Shown here: positions 18,339 through 27,784 of the stretch, one piece after another
Layout of the letters: every line of letters starts with the position of its first letter
Numbering within the stretch: the first letter of the stretch is position 1
Source of the DNA: an uncultured Roseobacter sp.
Lineage (GTDB): Bacteria > Pseudomonadota > Alphaproteobacteria > Rhodobacterales > Rhodobacteraceae
Assembly: GCF_947495025.1 (NCBI RefSeq)
Contig: NZ_CANLXG010000001.1
Span: 1,488,001-1,552,000 of the forward strand
Direction of reading: 5' to 3'
DNA: 64,000 nt
Translations under genes and position numbers: made by a program
The notes under the pieces: model-generated
What the model saw: the letters and a program-made list of their open reading frames with translations, nothing else
What the model was told of the DNA's origin: nothing
Database searches by the model: none

Positions 18339-19838
18339 ATGTTTGATCATGCTTCCGCGCAGGATGAAATGCAGAAGAATTCACCGACGTTACCCTATGA
18401 TCTGATCGTCGTGGGTGCAGGGGTCGCCGGACTGAATGCTCTGTTTGCGTCAACTGAATACCTTTCTTCTGACGCACGGGTGTTGCTTATCGATGAAAAG
18501 GCAAATGCCGGCGGCATGTGGAACACCGCCTATGATTATGTCCGGCTCCATCAGCCACACCCGATGTTCACTGTGGGAAACCTGAAGTGGGACTGGAACC
18601 GGCCCAGAGACTACCTGGCCCGGCGGGACGAGGTACGCGATCATCTGTCGGCGTCGCTGGAGCCTGTGGCAAAAGCCGTAAACCTCGAAACAAAATTCTC
18701 CCGGCGGGTCGTATCGTGCAAAGAAATCCATGACACGGAAGGGTTTGTTGCCGAGGTCAGCTGCCACCCGGTCGACAGACCGTCTGACATCGCAACATTC
18801 AGGGCGCGCCGGGTCATTCATGCACCAGGACTGAACTATCGCGTCGCAGAACCGCTGGCCCTGAGCAGCAACAATGTGGTGTCAGTTATTCCGCAGGATC
18901 TGCGTCAGACGTTGCAGGATCACCCTGGCACGGACGTTTACGTTGTCGGGGGTGGCAAGACCGCCATGGACACGGTGCTTGCCGTTCTGGAACAGGATCC
19001 TGCGCGGACCGTTACCATGATCAACGGACGGGGCACGAATTTTCTGAACAGGACAAGGTTTCTCCCGACCGGGCTGAAACGATGGACTTCGGGCGCTCTG
19101 GTGTCCTCGCTTTTTCGCGACATCGCACTCAGCTTCGATGGCACGAACGGGGAAGCGACCGTTGGATTTTTCAGAGAGAACTTCTCCACTGAACCAGATG
19201 CGGCGAACGGTGTATTTTTGTACGGGCTGCAGTCCGAAGAAGAGCTCGCACGGATTTCATCGGGGCTGACTCGCAGACTGCCCGGATATCTTGCCGACAT
19301 CAGAGACACAGATGCGGGTCCGGAAATGCAACTTCGGTCCGGTGCGACTGAAACGGTGCGGCGGGGCAGCATTTTCGTGAACTGTACCGGCAGTTTTTTC
19401 CGCGCGGAAATGCAACAGGAACACCTGCCCTGCATATCTCCCCATGGAACGCTGGTCAGCATCAACGCCAGAGATGGCTTTCATTTTCTGACCAGTGTTT
19501 CAGGCTTTTTCTTGGTTCACCTGCTTTTCCGGGACATGCTCCGAGGGCGCGGATTTTACACAATGGACCATGAAAAACTGTTCCGCCAAAACCGCAACGC
19601 CTGGGTCGGTGCCTCGGCGGCACAGGCCTATCTCAACCAGGTCATCGCGGTTCAGTCACTCCCGATGATGCTGCTCGACAGATGTGGCCTTGATCTTGAT
19701 CGCTGGTATCCTCTGCCACGACGCATGGCGGGCCTTTACAGGATGAAAGCTCGGGCGGCAGAAGATATCGCGCATTGCACCCACGCACTGGATGTTGTTG
19801 CGCAGCGTTACGACGTGCACGCTGCGCCCCTGGACTGA
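18339..19838 (+). CDS. FAD/NAD(P)-binding flavoprotein, monooxygenase-like
   Basis: A 499-residue flavoprotein. The FAD Rossmann loop is GAGVAG (26-31). NAGGMWNTAYDYVRLHQPH follows, the tryptophan-containing segment typical of FMO/BVMO-like enzymes, and a second dinucleotide loop is visible as VVGGGKTAMDT around residue 200. The start is the ATG preceded by AAGGGGG; an in-frame ATG 11 codons upstream has no such site. The FxGxxxH fingerprint of true FMOs was not seen, so this may be a relative that oxidises a substrate without oxygen insertion. It stands alone, converging with the GGDEF/EAL gene after a 37-base gap. The upstream 263-base gap holds no gene. Confidence 0.75.
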   Translation: MFDHASAQDEMQKNSPTLPYDLIVVGAGVAGLNALFASTEYLSSDARVLLIDEKANAGGMWNTAYDYVRLHQPHPMFTVGNLKWDWNRPRDYLARRDEVRDHLSASLEPVAKAVNLETKFSRRVVSCKEIHDTEGFVAEVSCHPVDRPSDIATFRARRVIHAPGLNYRVAEPLALSSNNVVSVIPQDLRQTLQDHPGTDVYVVGGGKTAMDTVLAVLEQDPARTVTMINGRGTNFLNRTRFLPTGLKRWTSGALVSSLFRDIALSFDGTNGEATVGFFRENFSTEPDAANGVFLYGLQSEEELARISSGLTRRLPGYLADIRDTDAGPEMQLRSGATETVRRGSIFVNCTGSFFRAEMQQEHLPCISPHGTLVSINARDGFHFLTSVSGFFLVHLLFRDMLRGRGFYTMDHEKLFRQNRNAWVGASAAQAYLNQVIAVQSLPMMLLDRCGLDLDRWYPLPRRMAGLYRMKARAAEDIAHCTHALDVVAQRYDVHAAPLD

Positions 19839-19875
19839 TTACCGGAATGGCAAGGCCGCCCCTGACGGTCAGATG

Positions 19876-22530
19876 TCACGCCGTAAAGCGACCTGTCAGA
19901 TGTTCGCCCGCAAACCCAACCAGTTCGTCAAAAGGCATCGGGCGGGCAAAGAAAAACCCCTGCAATCTGTCACATCCCAGGCGCGCCAGAATTTCGGCCT
20001 GTTCGCTGGTTTCAACGCCCTCGGCCGTTACACCCATTTCCAGCGCCAGCCCGATTTCCACTATTGATCTCAGAAGCCGGAGACCGTTTCCGTCTTCGGC
20101 AACCGGGGACACCAGGCGCCTGTCAATTTTCAGCCTGTCGGGTCCTATCCTTTGCAGAGCGACAACAGAGGCCCGCCCACTGCCGAAATCGTCCACTTCT
20201 ATCGCAATCCCAAGATCACGCAGCCGGTCCAGCTGGAAGAGAAATTCGTCATTTTCCTCCTCCAGAAAAATGGTCTCCAGAAGTTCGAAAGCCACCTGGC
20301 CTGAGTAGGCGCGCACAAGGTCTCTGATGGCAGGAATATCTCCGTCGTTTACCCGCTTGGCGCTTACGTTGAACGACAATGACGGTGGCTCACGCAGGTG
20401 TCCGAACACATCCTGACATTCTGTGATGGCTTTCTCAAAAATCATCCGGTCGATGTCCGCCGCAACATTGAGATCCGTGGCAACAGAAAGGAAGATATCA
20501 GGTGCAAGAATGCCCTTTTCCGGATGCTTCCAGCGTGCGAGGGCTTCCATACCCACCATTCTGCCTGTCACTGCATCCACCTGAGGTTGATAAAACGGCA
20601 CAAACTGTGAGCATTCGATCCCGCGGAGAATGTCATCAGCAAGCGCTTTGTTTCTGTGGAGTTCGTCAAGATCGGAGCGGTCGAAAATCCCCAGCTGACC
20701 ACGTCCGCGATGCTTGGCTTTGTACAGGGCGACATCGGAGTTTGTGAGCAGCTCGTCGATTTCTGCCAGTGGTGTCCTGGCAAGTCCGATGGAAGCACCG
20801 AAACGGCACTCCTTCCCCTCAAAATGGGTGGGTTTCGACAGCTCCACCAGAAGCAGCTGTGCCAGTTCTTCTGGCCGTTCGCTTTCTTCCGCCAGATAGA
20901 GCAAAACAACGAATTCATCACCACCGATCCGGGCCACCACGTCATCCGGCCCTACGTTTCGGCAAATCCTCTCCGAGGTTTCAGTCAGCACTTTATCGCC
21001 GGCGGCGTGCCCCATCGTGTCGTTAATCTGTTTAAACCTGTCGAGATCGATGTGGAGCGCGGCAATTTCCCCGCCGCAGCGTTTTCTGAGATCTGAAAAT
21101 TCGAGAAATCTTTCGGTCAGGTGGCGCCGGTTTCCAAGACCTGTCAGGTCATCGTGTTCTGCCTTGTAGGTAATTTCCCTGTTCGCCGTTTCCAGACGTT
21201 CCGCGTACTGCTCGACGGCCCGACGTTCACGTACCAGTTCAGTCGTATCAATCCGCAGGATCACAAGATCACCGTTTTCCGCTCGCGACCGCAGGATTCT
21301 ATGGTGGATATCGCCCGCCAGCTCAAGGTCCTGCACCGGCTTTTGTACGGCCTCCTGCTGGTGTGCCGCTGACATCCACTCTTCTTCCCGGCCAATGGCC
21401 TCTGCGATTTTTCCTGATCTGATCGCGACGCAGGCGGCCTCTGTGCGATGCATGCCTACCTGCAGTCCGTTCGGGTCGTTTGTCATGGAAACGCGATAAG
21501 CGTCGTTCCATACAACCAGGCAATCATCTGAATCATAAATTGCAAATGGCGACGGATAGGCATTCAGCGCAGCAATCAACCGTGCTTCGGCAGCCTGAGC
21601 TGAACGTTTCTGACGAACGAGTTCTGTAGAATTCAGACGGATGACAACGTAGTCGCCGCCCGACGATCTCGATCGCAGCAGCCGGTGATGTATATCACCG
21701 TCCAGCTCCACATCTTCCCACTGTTTCTCCTGCTTTACTGAAGCTTCCACTTCACTGATCCATTGTTCCTCGCGTCCTCGGGCATCCGGATAACGCCCAT
21801 TTGCAACCGCAAGCAGAAGCACATCCCGCAGGTGCATACCTGCAACCAGATCGTCTGCATCCTCGGAAACAGAGGCTGCGTATCCTTCATTCCAGTGCAC
21901 AAGGTTCAGTTCTGAATCGTAAATAACGATGGGATCCGGGTAGGCATTCAGCGCTGCGAGAAGACGCTCGCGGGCATTCATCGCCTCATCTCGTTCTTTG
22001 ATCAGTTCGGCGACTTCGTCAAGAATCGCGTCGTTGCTGACTGTGCTTACCGTCGTGTGCGCAGTCTGGTCAGGTCTGTTTCCAGGGGAATACTTTTTGT
22101 CCGAAAAATTTCCGGCCGTATCTGAGCGACTTACTTCGCCTGATAGCAACGCGGCGCCACCACATTCCCGGAACCCGGCACAGATAATTTTGTCCGTATC
22201 ATTATTTAATGAAGTCACAAAGAAGGTGACCCTGCAGCGGATTTCGCTTTGATCTGCTCTTCTCAGCGATACAGCGCAACAACGTAATTCATTGTCGGCA
22301 TCCATATCGACCGCGATACCCGACAGGAATTTCCAGATTTTTGAATCGTCGTCCGGGGACACCAGGAACGTTTCGTTTTCGTCAACCTCTGAAGCCAGAC
22401 CATATAACTTACGAAACGCGTTGTTTACATAGACGGAACGTGCAGCCTGCTTACCGGTTTTCAGCCGACCGAACGCGACAGCTTCGGTCGACAAATCAAT
22501 GAAACGTTTTCCAAGAACGTTAAAACTCAT
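19876..22530 (-). CDS. Multi-PAS GGDEF/EAL cyclic-di-GMP enzyme
   Basis: An 884-residue soluble signalling protein. Residues 1-150 look like a PAS fold. Two tandem PAS-like modules follow around 175-300 and 310-430; each begins with LxAALNAYPxPxxIYDS, contains a GREEQW/GREEEW stretch and closes with DIHHRxLRSR. The cyclase domain has an intact GGDEF near residue 533 (ARIGGDEF), but the four residues at the inhibitory site read GPDD instead of RxxD. The phosphodiesterase domain has MEALARW near 663, DDFGSG and LKIDRRLV. The ATG at 22530 is chosen over an upstream TTG. No membrane helix is seen, so it probably senses a cytoplasmic ligand or redox state. Confidence 0.92.
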   Translation of the reverse strand: MSFNVLGKRFIDLSTEAVAFGRLKTGKQAARSVYVNNAFRKLYGLASEVDENETFLVSPDDDSKIWKFLSGIAVDMDADNELRCCAVSLRRADQSEIRCRVTFFVTSLNNDTDKIICAGFRECGGAALLSGEVSRSDTAGNFSDKKYSPGNRPDQTAHTTVSTVSNDAILDEVAELIKERDEAMNARERLLAALNAYPDPIVIYDSELNLVHWNEGYAASVSEDADDLVAGMHLRDVLLLAVANGRYPDARGREEQWISEVEASVKQEKQWEDVELDGDIHHRLLRSRSSGGDYVVIRLNSTELVRQKRSAQAAEARLIAALNAYPSPFAIYDSDDCLVVWNDAYRVSMTNDPNGLQVGMHRTEAACVAIRSGKIAEAIGREEEWMSAAHQQEAVQKPVQDLELAGDIHHRILRSRAENGDLVILRIDTTELVRERRAVEQYAERLETANREITYKAEHDDLTGLGNRRHLTERFLEFSDLRKRCGGEIAALHIDLDRFKQINDTMGHAAGDKVLTETSERICRNVGPDDVVARIGGDEFVVLLYLAEESERPEELAQLLLVELSKPTHFEGKECRFGASIGLARTPLAEIDELLTNSDVALYKAKHRGRGQLGIFDRSDLDELHRNKALADDILRGIECSQFVPFYQPQVDAVTGRMVGMEALARWKHPEKGILAPDIFLSVATDLNVAADIDRMIFEKAITECQDVFGHLREPPSLSFNVSAKRVNDGDIPAIRDLVRAYSGQVAFELLETIFLEEENDEFLFQLDRLRDLGIAIEVDDFGSGRASVVALQRIGPDRLKIDRRLVSPVAEDGNGLRLLRSIVEIGLALEMGVTAEGVETSEQAEILARLGCDRLQGFFFARPMPFDELVGFAGEHLTGRFTA

Positions 22531-22593
22531 GATCGCCTGTTTCCTCAACCATGTGTTTAACGCGCTGGGGTTAGGCAAAGATAAACCGGTACT

Positions 22594-22643
22594 CAAAAAG
22601 GGTGATGCGCTGTTTCAGTTCAGTACTGAAACAGCGTCGCATC
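22594..22643 (-). terminator. Strong hairpin with T-run downstream of chemoreceptor
   Basis: Positions 22608-22619 and 22625-22636 form a perfect 12-bp stem (CGCTGTTTCAGT against ACTGAAACAGCG) with a 5-base loop. Outer bases 22604-22607 and 22640-22643 can pair again across a small bulge. Read on the minus strand the stem is followed by ACCC and five T. It lies 150 bases beyond the chemoreceptor stop codon and just upstream of the GGDEF/EAL start, so it would insulate the two genes. Confidence 0.6.
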
Positions 22644-22795
22644 CACAGAAGAAAGCCTGCTGACCTGTTCCAAGGATGATGAATTACGGATTTCTTTAGG
22701 CGCTCTGCGTCGTCTGCAACGGCAAAGGCAAATTGGGTTGAACGGGCTGTACTGTGCCGGGTCACGCCGCCAAAAAGATCGCCGACAATAAGCTG

Positions 22796-25267
22796 CTATG
22801 CCGCACCTCGCCGGTTGATTCGTTCAGTCCCAGCTTCGGTGTCTGTCTGCCCTTTTGTGGAAAACAACTGCACCCGACTGGATAATTCATCTGCAACAAC
22901 TGACAGATTCTGGCTTGCAGCTGTTGTTTCCTCAAACATGGCGGCGTTCTCCTGTGTTACCTGGTCCAGCTGGTTCATGGCAGTATTGATCTCTCCAATG
23001 CTCTGCGACTGCTCACCGGACGCATTGGCAATCTGGACGACATAACCCGACACATCGGATATGGAGGCGATGATCCGGTCGAGTGCTTCGCCTGCGTCAC
23101 CGACAAGTCTGACCCCGAGATCCACGCTTTCGGACGACGCGCCAATGAGTGCGCTGATTTCGTTCGCCGCCTCGGAAGACCTTTGCGCGAGTGCCCGGAC
23201 TTCAGACGCGACAACGGCAAAACCCCGGCCAGCGTCACCTGCCCGTGCGGCTTCGACTCCGGCATTCAGGGCAAGAAGATTGGTCTGGAATGCGATGTCG
23301 TCAATGACTTTGACAATGGACTTAATTTCCGAAGAACTCTCCTCGATCCTGCCCATGGCCGCTACGGCATCGCGAACGACGCCACCGGAAGACTGCGCGT
23401 TGTCCTGTGCAGCAGTTACAACTGCATTGGCATTTTCGGCGCCCTCGGCGGAACTGCTTACTGACGCGGTAATCTGTGATACGGCCGCGGCCGTTTCTTC
23501 CAGTGTCGCCGCCTGACTCTCGGTGCGCTTACTCAGTTCGTCAGCCGCGCTTGCAACGCTCCTGATCTCACTGCGGATTGTCACGGCACTGGAAATTACA
23601 GAACTGATCGCGTCTTCAAGCCGGTCAACCGCTACATTAAAGTCCCGGCGGATCTGATCATTGGGTCCGGAGAACTCTTTCTCAATTCGTACTTTCAGGT
23701 CACCTTCGGCCAGTGTCGCCAGCGCGGTACTGAGTTCGCTGACCATAGCATCCTGCTCTGCCTGCAAACGAAGCCGTTCCTGCTCCGCAGCAGTCGTCTG
23801 ACGGCGTTCACTGGTGACGTCCGCGCCGATCAGGACACTGCGTTTCAGCGTACCATCGCTGAAGAAAACAGGACTGATACCGCCCAGCAGGAACGAGGGC
23901 GGCCCGTCACCTGTCCGGATTTCAAATTCGCGGAATGAGGGCTGTTCAGGGTCTGCCGGAACGCCTTCCTGAAAAACTGAGCCGGAAAAAGTGCAGTCAG
24001 CCTTGATCTCATCCGTGCCGGCAAGCCTGCGAAACGCCTCGTTTGCGTCGACCAGATGCCCCTCGCCGTTGAATTCAGCGCGCGCCTGGTTGCTGTCGAG
24101 CGAATGCAGTACGGCAGCATTGAGCCGCTCCTCGCTCACGTCCGACCATTCCAGCACATAGCCGATACAGGATCCATCCGCGCCCTCTATCGAAGACGTA
24201 TTTACCACCAGTGTAACATCCTCAAACTCAATACTTTTCTGACTACCCCCGGCGCCCGGCTCAGAAAGGGCTTGTGCTGAAACACCTGTTTCGTGCAGCA
24301 GACCGTCGATCTTCTGATTCAGGATCTTTCCTGTACGGAATTCAGGAAACCGGTCAGCCAGAAAGTGCTGGTGCATTTCAAACATGTTCATCATGGCCGG
24401 CGAGGCATACTGCACTTTTAAATCTGCTGATGCGATCATGACGGCGGAAGAGCCGGCATCAAGCGCAGCACTCTTCATCGCAGCGTCTTTGCGCGTAGTC
24501 TCGGAAGCTTCGAGCTGATCGCGAAACTCTTCCAGTGTCCGGGCAACGACCCCAATCTCGTTGCCGCGTCTGTATTTTGGAATTTCCGTACCAAAATTTC
24601 CGCTGGCCACCTGCCGCATAGCAGCCGCGATCTCGAGCAATGGGCGTGCAACAGTGCGTTTGATCAGGAAACCGACCACCAGCAGCATTACCAAACCGAC
24701 ACCGCTGGCCAACATCAGGGAAGCGCGGTTCTGCTCGCGGACTGCAGCGAACAGGACGTCTGTACGCCAGTCGAGCGCAACCACACCGATTATTGCGTTG
24801 TCCTGGCCGAAACGAACTGGTGATGCGAAAACAAGGCTTTCCGGGTTGCTGTGAAGAGCACTGTTCTGCAGGGCGACGCGCGCCGTTTCCAGGAGGTCTG
24901 CCGAGGTGTATCCGTCAAGCAGTTCCACCGAAACGACTTCGCCCGTGGCATCGAGAATGAGCGCTCCGGAAGCACTGCCTCCGAGTCCGTCAAGGGTTGA
25001 GCGCAAAACGGTGTCGAGATCGTCCACCTTGCGGAACTTGAGAGCTGGTCCGGTGCGGGCACCGATCTGCAGAACCACCTCGGCACCAATCTTGGTGATT
25101 GAGTCCGTTGCGACTGCCTCTGACGATTTCATGGACTTGAATGTCACCAGCCCAATGGTCAGCGCGGAAGAGAGTGCCAGTGCAAAAAGGCATTTCAGGT
25201 AAATCGAATCCGGCAGGCGCCACCGACTTACGGACTTCCTGGCTGGCTGCTCATTTGCTGTCGTCAT
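22796..25267 (-). CDS. Methyl-accepting chemotaxis protein with cache-like sensor, HAMP and PAS-like region
   Basis: An 823-residue chemoreceptor. The first helix (about 25-44) and second (about 183-203) flank a roughly 140-residue periplasmic sensor resembling a single cache domain ([15 protein letters not shown]). A HAMP segment ([20 protein letters not shown]) follows, then about 220 residues of PAS-like sequence, then the signalling domain. Its invariant hairpin tip reads [20 protein letters not shown] and binds CheA/CheW. No C-terminal pentapeptide for adaptation enzymes is visible; the chain ends RINRRGAA. The start is the ATG preceded by GGAG; an in-frame ATG 29 codons upstream is less likely. 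The ligand is unknown, but the adjacent malonate locus makes a dicarboxylate worth testing. Confidence 0.93.
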   Translation of the reverse strand: MTTANEQPARKSVSRWRLPDSIYLKCLFALALSSALTIGLVTFKSMKSSEAVATDSITKIGAEVVLQIGARTGPALKFRKVDDLDTVLRSTLDGLGGSASGALILDATGEVVSVELLDGYTSADLLETARVALQNSALHSNPESLVFASPVRFGQDNAIIGVVALDWRTDVLFAAVREQNRASLMLASGVGLVMLLVVGFLIKRTVARPLLEIAAAMRQVASGNFGTEIPKYRRGNEIGVVARTLEEFRDQLEASETTRKDAAMKSAALDAGSSAVMIASADLKVQYASPAMMNMFEMHQHFLADRFPEFRTGKILNQKIDGLLHETGVSAQALSEPGAGGSQKSIEFEDVTLVVNTSSIEGADGSCIGYVLEWSDVSEERLNAAVLHSLDSNQARAEFNGEGHLVDANEAFRRLAGTDEIKADCTFSGSVFQEGVPADPEQPSFREFEIRTGDGPPSFLLGGISPVFFSDGTLKRSVLIGADVTSERRQTTAAEQERLRLQAEQDAMVSELSTALATLAEGDLKVRIEKEFSGPNDQIRRDFNVAVDRLEDAISSVISSAVTIRSEIRSVASAADELSKRTESQAATLEETAAAVSQITASVSSSAEGAENANAVVTAAQDNAQSSGGVVRDAVAAMGRIEESSSEIKSIVKVIDDIAFQTNLLALNAGVEAARAGDAGRGFAVVASEVRALAQRSSEAANEISALIGASSESVDLGVRLVGDAGEALDRIIASISDVSGYVVQIANASGEQSQSIGEINTAMNQLDQVTQENAAMFEETTAASQNLSVVADELSSRVQLFSTKGQTDTEAGTERINRRGAA

Positions 25268-25394
25268 GAAACCGATCTCCGCATCACAGGATGAAGAGAG
25301 ATCATGCCAGACGAATCTTAGAAAAGGCTGAATACCGGTGCGCCGGCGGTGCACAAAAGGACAGGATCAGCACCTGTATCGCAGTCTGGTTTTT

Positions 25395-26051
25395 TCAGGC
25401 GGCAGCGGTCTTCAGGCTGGCCATAAGGTGATGGAACTTTTCGCCCTGAACGGCGACGTGCCCGCGCATGACCTCAGCAGCGTGCGAACCGTCCCCCTGC
25501 CCGAGTGCCGCTACAATCTGTTCATGCTCCTGCATCGACTGCTTCAGCCGGCCACGCAGCCGAAGCTGTGTTCTGCGAAAGGGTTGCAGTCTGCGCTGAA
25601 GACGAAGGCATTCCTGCTCGAGAAAGCTGTTCCCGGATTCCTTGTATAATATCGCGTGAAATTTCTCGTTCTCACGATAGTACAGATCCGCATCCCCGGC
25701 CTCGACCGCGGCATGGCAGCGCCTGTTCGTCTCATTCAGTTCAGAAACCGCTCTGTCAGAAATCCTCGAGGCGGCGAAACGCGCGCAGGTGGCCTCAAGC
25801 TCTGCCATGACCTCAAACATTTCAATCAGTTCGATCGGTCCGGGTTGCCGCACAAAGACCCCGCGTCGTGGGAAATGCTCCACCAGCCCCGACTGCGCAA
25901 GCCTGAGCAGCGCTTCGCGCACGGGCGTCCGGGACACACCAAACCGGGCAGAAAGCTGAACCTCGTCCAACCGCTCTCCGTTGCCGAAGGTGCCGTTAAA
26001 TATCAGCTCTTCAAGCTGGTCGGCAATAATGTCTGATCGCTTGCGTTCCAT
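25395..26051 (-). CDS. matR: GntR/FCD-family regulator of malonate genes
   Basis: A 218-residue regulator. The N-terminal winged helix has the GntR recognition pattern (LSARFGVSRTPVREALLRLAQSG, here residues about 33-55). The C-terminal all-helical FCD domain contains the metal/effector His and Asp positions seen in FadR-type dicarboxylate sensors (FHAILY, HEQIVAAL, MRGHV). It is divergent from matP with a 134-base gap that contains a GntR-type palindrome. By analogy with rhizobial MatR it should respond to malonate or malonyl-CoA. The name is given from this context; the effector is inferred. Confidence 0.85.
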   Translation of the reverse strand: MERKRSDIIADQLEELIFNGTFGNGERLDEVQLSARFGVSRTPVREALLRLAQSGLVEHFPRRGVFVRQPGPIELIEMFEVMAELEATCARFAASRISDRAVSELNETNRRCHAAVEAGDADLYYRENEKFHAILYKESGNSFLEQECLRLQRRLQPFRRTQLRLRGRLKQSMQEHEQIVAALGQGDGSHAAEVMRGHVAVQGEKFHHLMASLKTAAA

Positions 26052-26097
26052 GATCTTCTTTTAACATATCGATTTTTCGCACGCAAGATTTTGCATC

Positions 26098-26107
26098 TTG
26101 TATACAA
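26098..26107. promoter_or_regulatory. GntR-type operator (TTGTATACAA)
   Basis: A perfect 10-bp palindrome, TTGTATACAA, lies between matR and matP. It matches the general FCD/GntR operator form with conserved TNGT and ACNA halves. It sits directly upstream of a TTGACT hexamer that could be the matP -35 box, and 47 bases before the matR start, so one bound dimer could control both directions. Confidence 0.65.
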
Positions 26108-26112
26108 AAACA

Positions 26113-26140
26113 TTGACTTGATACACAGCAGCTGCATCTT
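26113..26140 (+). promoter_or_regulatory. Candidate matP promoter
   Basis: TTGACT at 26113-26118 matches five of six bases of a sigma-70 -35 box. A 16-base spacer leads to CATCTT, a poor -10. It follows the GntR operator by five bases, a common arrangement for repression. The -10 assignment is weak. Confidence 0.3.
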
Positions 26141-26185
26141 AAGCGAAGACCCGACGCAGAGTCGGGAGAGTCAGGGAGGACTGAA

Positions 26186-27172
26186 ATGAATACGAAATAC
26201 ATTGCCACCATGGCATCCGCCGCCATGCTCGCCAGTTCTGTTGCCGCAGGTGCAACAGAACTGCGCCTGTCGCATCAGTGGTCCACAGCGGACGTCCGCC
26301 ACCAGGTCGCACAGATTGTCGCCGACGAAGTTGAAGCGGCGAACGTTGACCTGGAAATCAAGATTTTTCCTTCGAAATCACTTTTCAAACCGCGCGAACA
26401 GTACAAACCGCTCAGCCGCGGTCAGCTGGACATGACGGTCTTTCCGCTCAGCTACGCAGGTGGTCAGCAACCGGCCTACAACCTGACACTGATGCCGGGG
26501 CTGGTCAAAAACCATGATCACGCAGCACGCCTGAACGAGAGCGCATTTATGGGTCAGATCGAAGAGATTATGGCCAATGATGACGTGATGGTTCTGGTAC
26601 ATGGATACCTTGCCGGGGGCTTTGTCGGCAAAGACAAGTGCATCACATCACCCGATGATGTGCAGGGACAACAGACCCGCGCCGCGGGCAAGGCGTTTGA
26701 ACAGATGCTGGCAGGTGCAGGCGCTTCAATCGCGTCCATGGCGTCGTCGGAAATCTACAATGCTATGCAGACGGGCGTTCTGACCGCAGCGAACACGTCA
26801 TCCTCTTCGTTTGTGAGCTACCGGATCTATGAGCAGGTTGCCTGCTATACGCCGGCCAGTGATTTTGCGCTCTGGTTCATGTACCAGCCGCTTCTGATGA
26901 ACAAATCGACTTTTGATGGTCTGTCCGCGGAACAACAGCAGGCCCTGATGGACGGTGCAGCCAAGGCCGAAGCCTTCTATCTCGAAGAGGCCAAGAAACA
27001 GGATGCAAACTCGGCGAAAATCTTTGCCGACAACGGTGTCGAAATCGCCGAAATGAGCCAGAGCGAGTTCGACGCATGGCGGGCGCTGGCTCAGGAGACA
27101 TCCTACAAAAAATTCGTCGAGGAAACGCCAGGCGGACAGGATCTGCTCGACATGGCGCTTTCAGTCGACTGA
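26186..27172 (+). CDS. matP: TRAP transporter substrate-binding protein, malonate
   Basis: A 328-residue periplasmic DctP-family binding protein. It has a signal peptide (core ATMASAAMLASSVAAG, cleavage near AGA-TEL), then the family strand LRLSHQWS, and the conserved region around QTRAAGKAFEQMLAGAGA that carries the Arg which grips the substrate carboxylate. GGAGG stands six bases before the ATG. Gene order (regulator, P, Q, M, decarboxylase, CoA ligase) matches the malonate TRAP locus described in Sinorhizobium meliloti, which is why malonate is named. A stem-loop follows the stop. Confidence 0.88.
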   Translation: MNTKYIATMASAAMLASSVAAGATELRLSHQWSTADVRHQVAQIVADEVEAANVDLEIKIFPSKSLFKPREQYKPLSRGQLDMTVFPLSYAGGQQPAYNLTLMPGLVKNHDHAARLNESAFMGQIEEIMANDDVMVLVHGYLAGGFVGKDKCITSPDDVQGQQTRAAGKAFEQMLAGAGASIASMASSEIYNAMQTGVLTAANTSSSSFVSYRIYEQVACYTPASDFALWFMYQPLLMNKSTFDGLSAEQQQALMDGAAKAEAFYLEEAKKQDANSAKIFADNGVEIAEMSQSEFDAWRALAQETSYKKFVEETPGGQDLLDMALSVD

Positions 27173-27180
27173 TCTGAACA

Positions 27181-27207
27181 CGGGGGCTGCTTTCCCGGCT
27201 GCCCCCG
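27181..27207 (+). other. Stem-loop between binding-protein and permease genes
   Basis: Arms CGGGGGC (27181-27187) and GCCCCCG (27201-27207) pair over a 13-base loop that can form two more pairs. There is no T-run on the plus strand, so it is not a classic terminator. Such hairpins often protect or partly terminate the upstream message, giving more binding protein than permease. Confidence 0.5.
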
Positions 27208-27235
27208 CAAAAAATCCCCTGTTCAGGAGGCCGCA

Positions 27236-27784
27236 ATGGCAGGCCAAAGCAGTACTAAAGTTGCTCAAACGGGCAACAACCCCTTTCTGCGCTTTGTCGC
27301 CGGGATCTCGACCCTGGCCGGCTGGTGCTCGGCCGGCATGATCGTTGCGGCCGTCGGGATCACCTGCCAGATGATTTTCATCAGGTTTGTGCTCAACGGC
27401 TCAACCGTCTGGCAGACCGAGGCCGTGATCTATCTGGTCGTTGCCGCAACCCTGATCGGTCTTCCCTATGTGCAATACCTCAGAGGCCACGTGAACGTCG
27501 ATCTTGTCCCGCTTGCCCTGCGGCCAGGTCCACGCCATGTACTTGCAGTGTTCACACTGTCGGCCTCCGTCGTGATCGTCGCCGTTATGTTGTTTTATGG
27601 TTACGACTACTGGCATTTTGCCTGGGAACGTGGCTGGCGGTCAGACACTGTCTGGGGTGTGCGCCTCTGGATTCCTTACCTCTCGATTCCGGTGGGATTT
27701 GGCCTGCTGCTTCTGCAGCTGATTGCTGACCTTGTCGCGGTAATCACCGGGATTGAAAAACCCTTTGGACTGGAGGACAGCTGA
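27236..27784 (+). CDS. matQ: TRAP transporter small permease subunit, malonate
   Basis: A 182-residue DctQ-type membrane protein with four hydrophobic segments. The conserved WQTEAVIYLVVAATLIGLPY region is present around residues 61-80, followed by RGHVNVDLVPL. It forms the small subunit of the Na+-coupled TRAP permease with MatM. AGGAGG lies five bases before the ATG. The stop shares one base with the matM start. Confidence 0.9.
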   Translation: MAGQSSTKVAQTGNNPFLRFVAGISTLAGWCSAGMIVAAVGITCQMIFIRFVLNGSTVWQTEAVIYLVVAATLIGLPYVQYLRGHVNVDLVPLALRPGPRHVLAVFTLSASVVIVAVMLFYGYDYWHFAWERGWRSDTVWGVRLWIPYLSIPVGFGLLLLQLIADLVAVITGIEKPFGLEDS

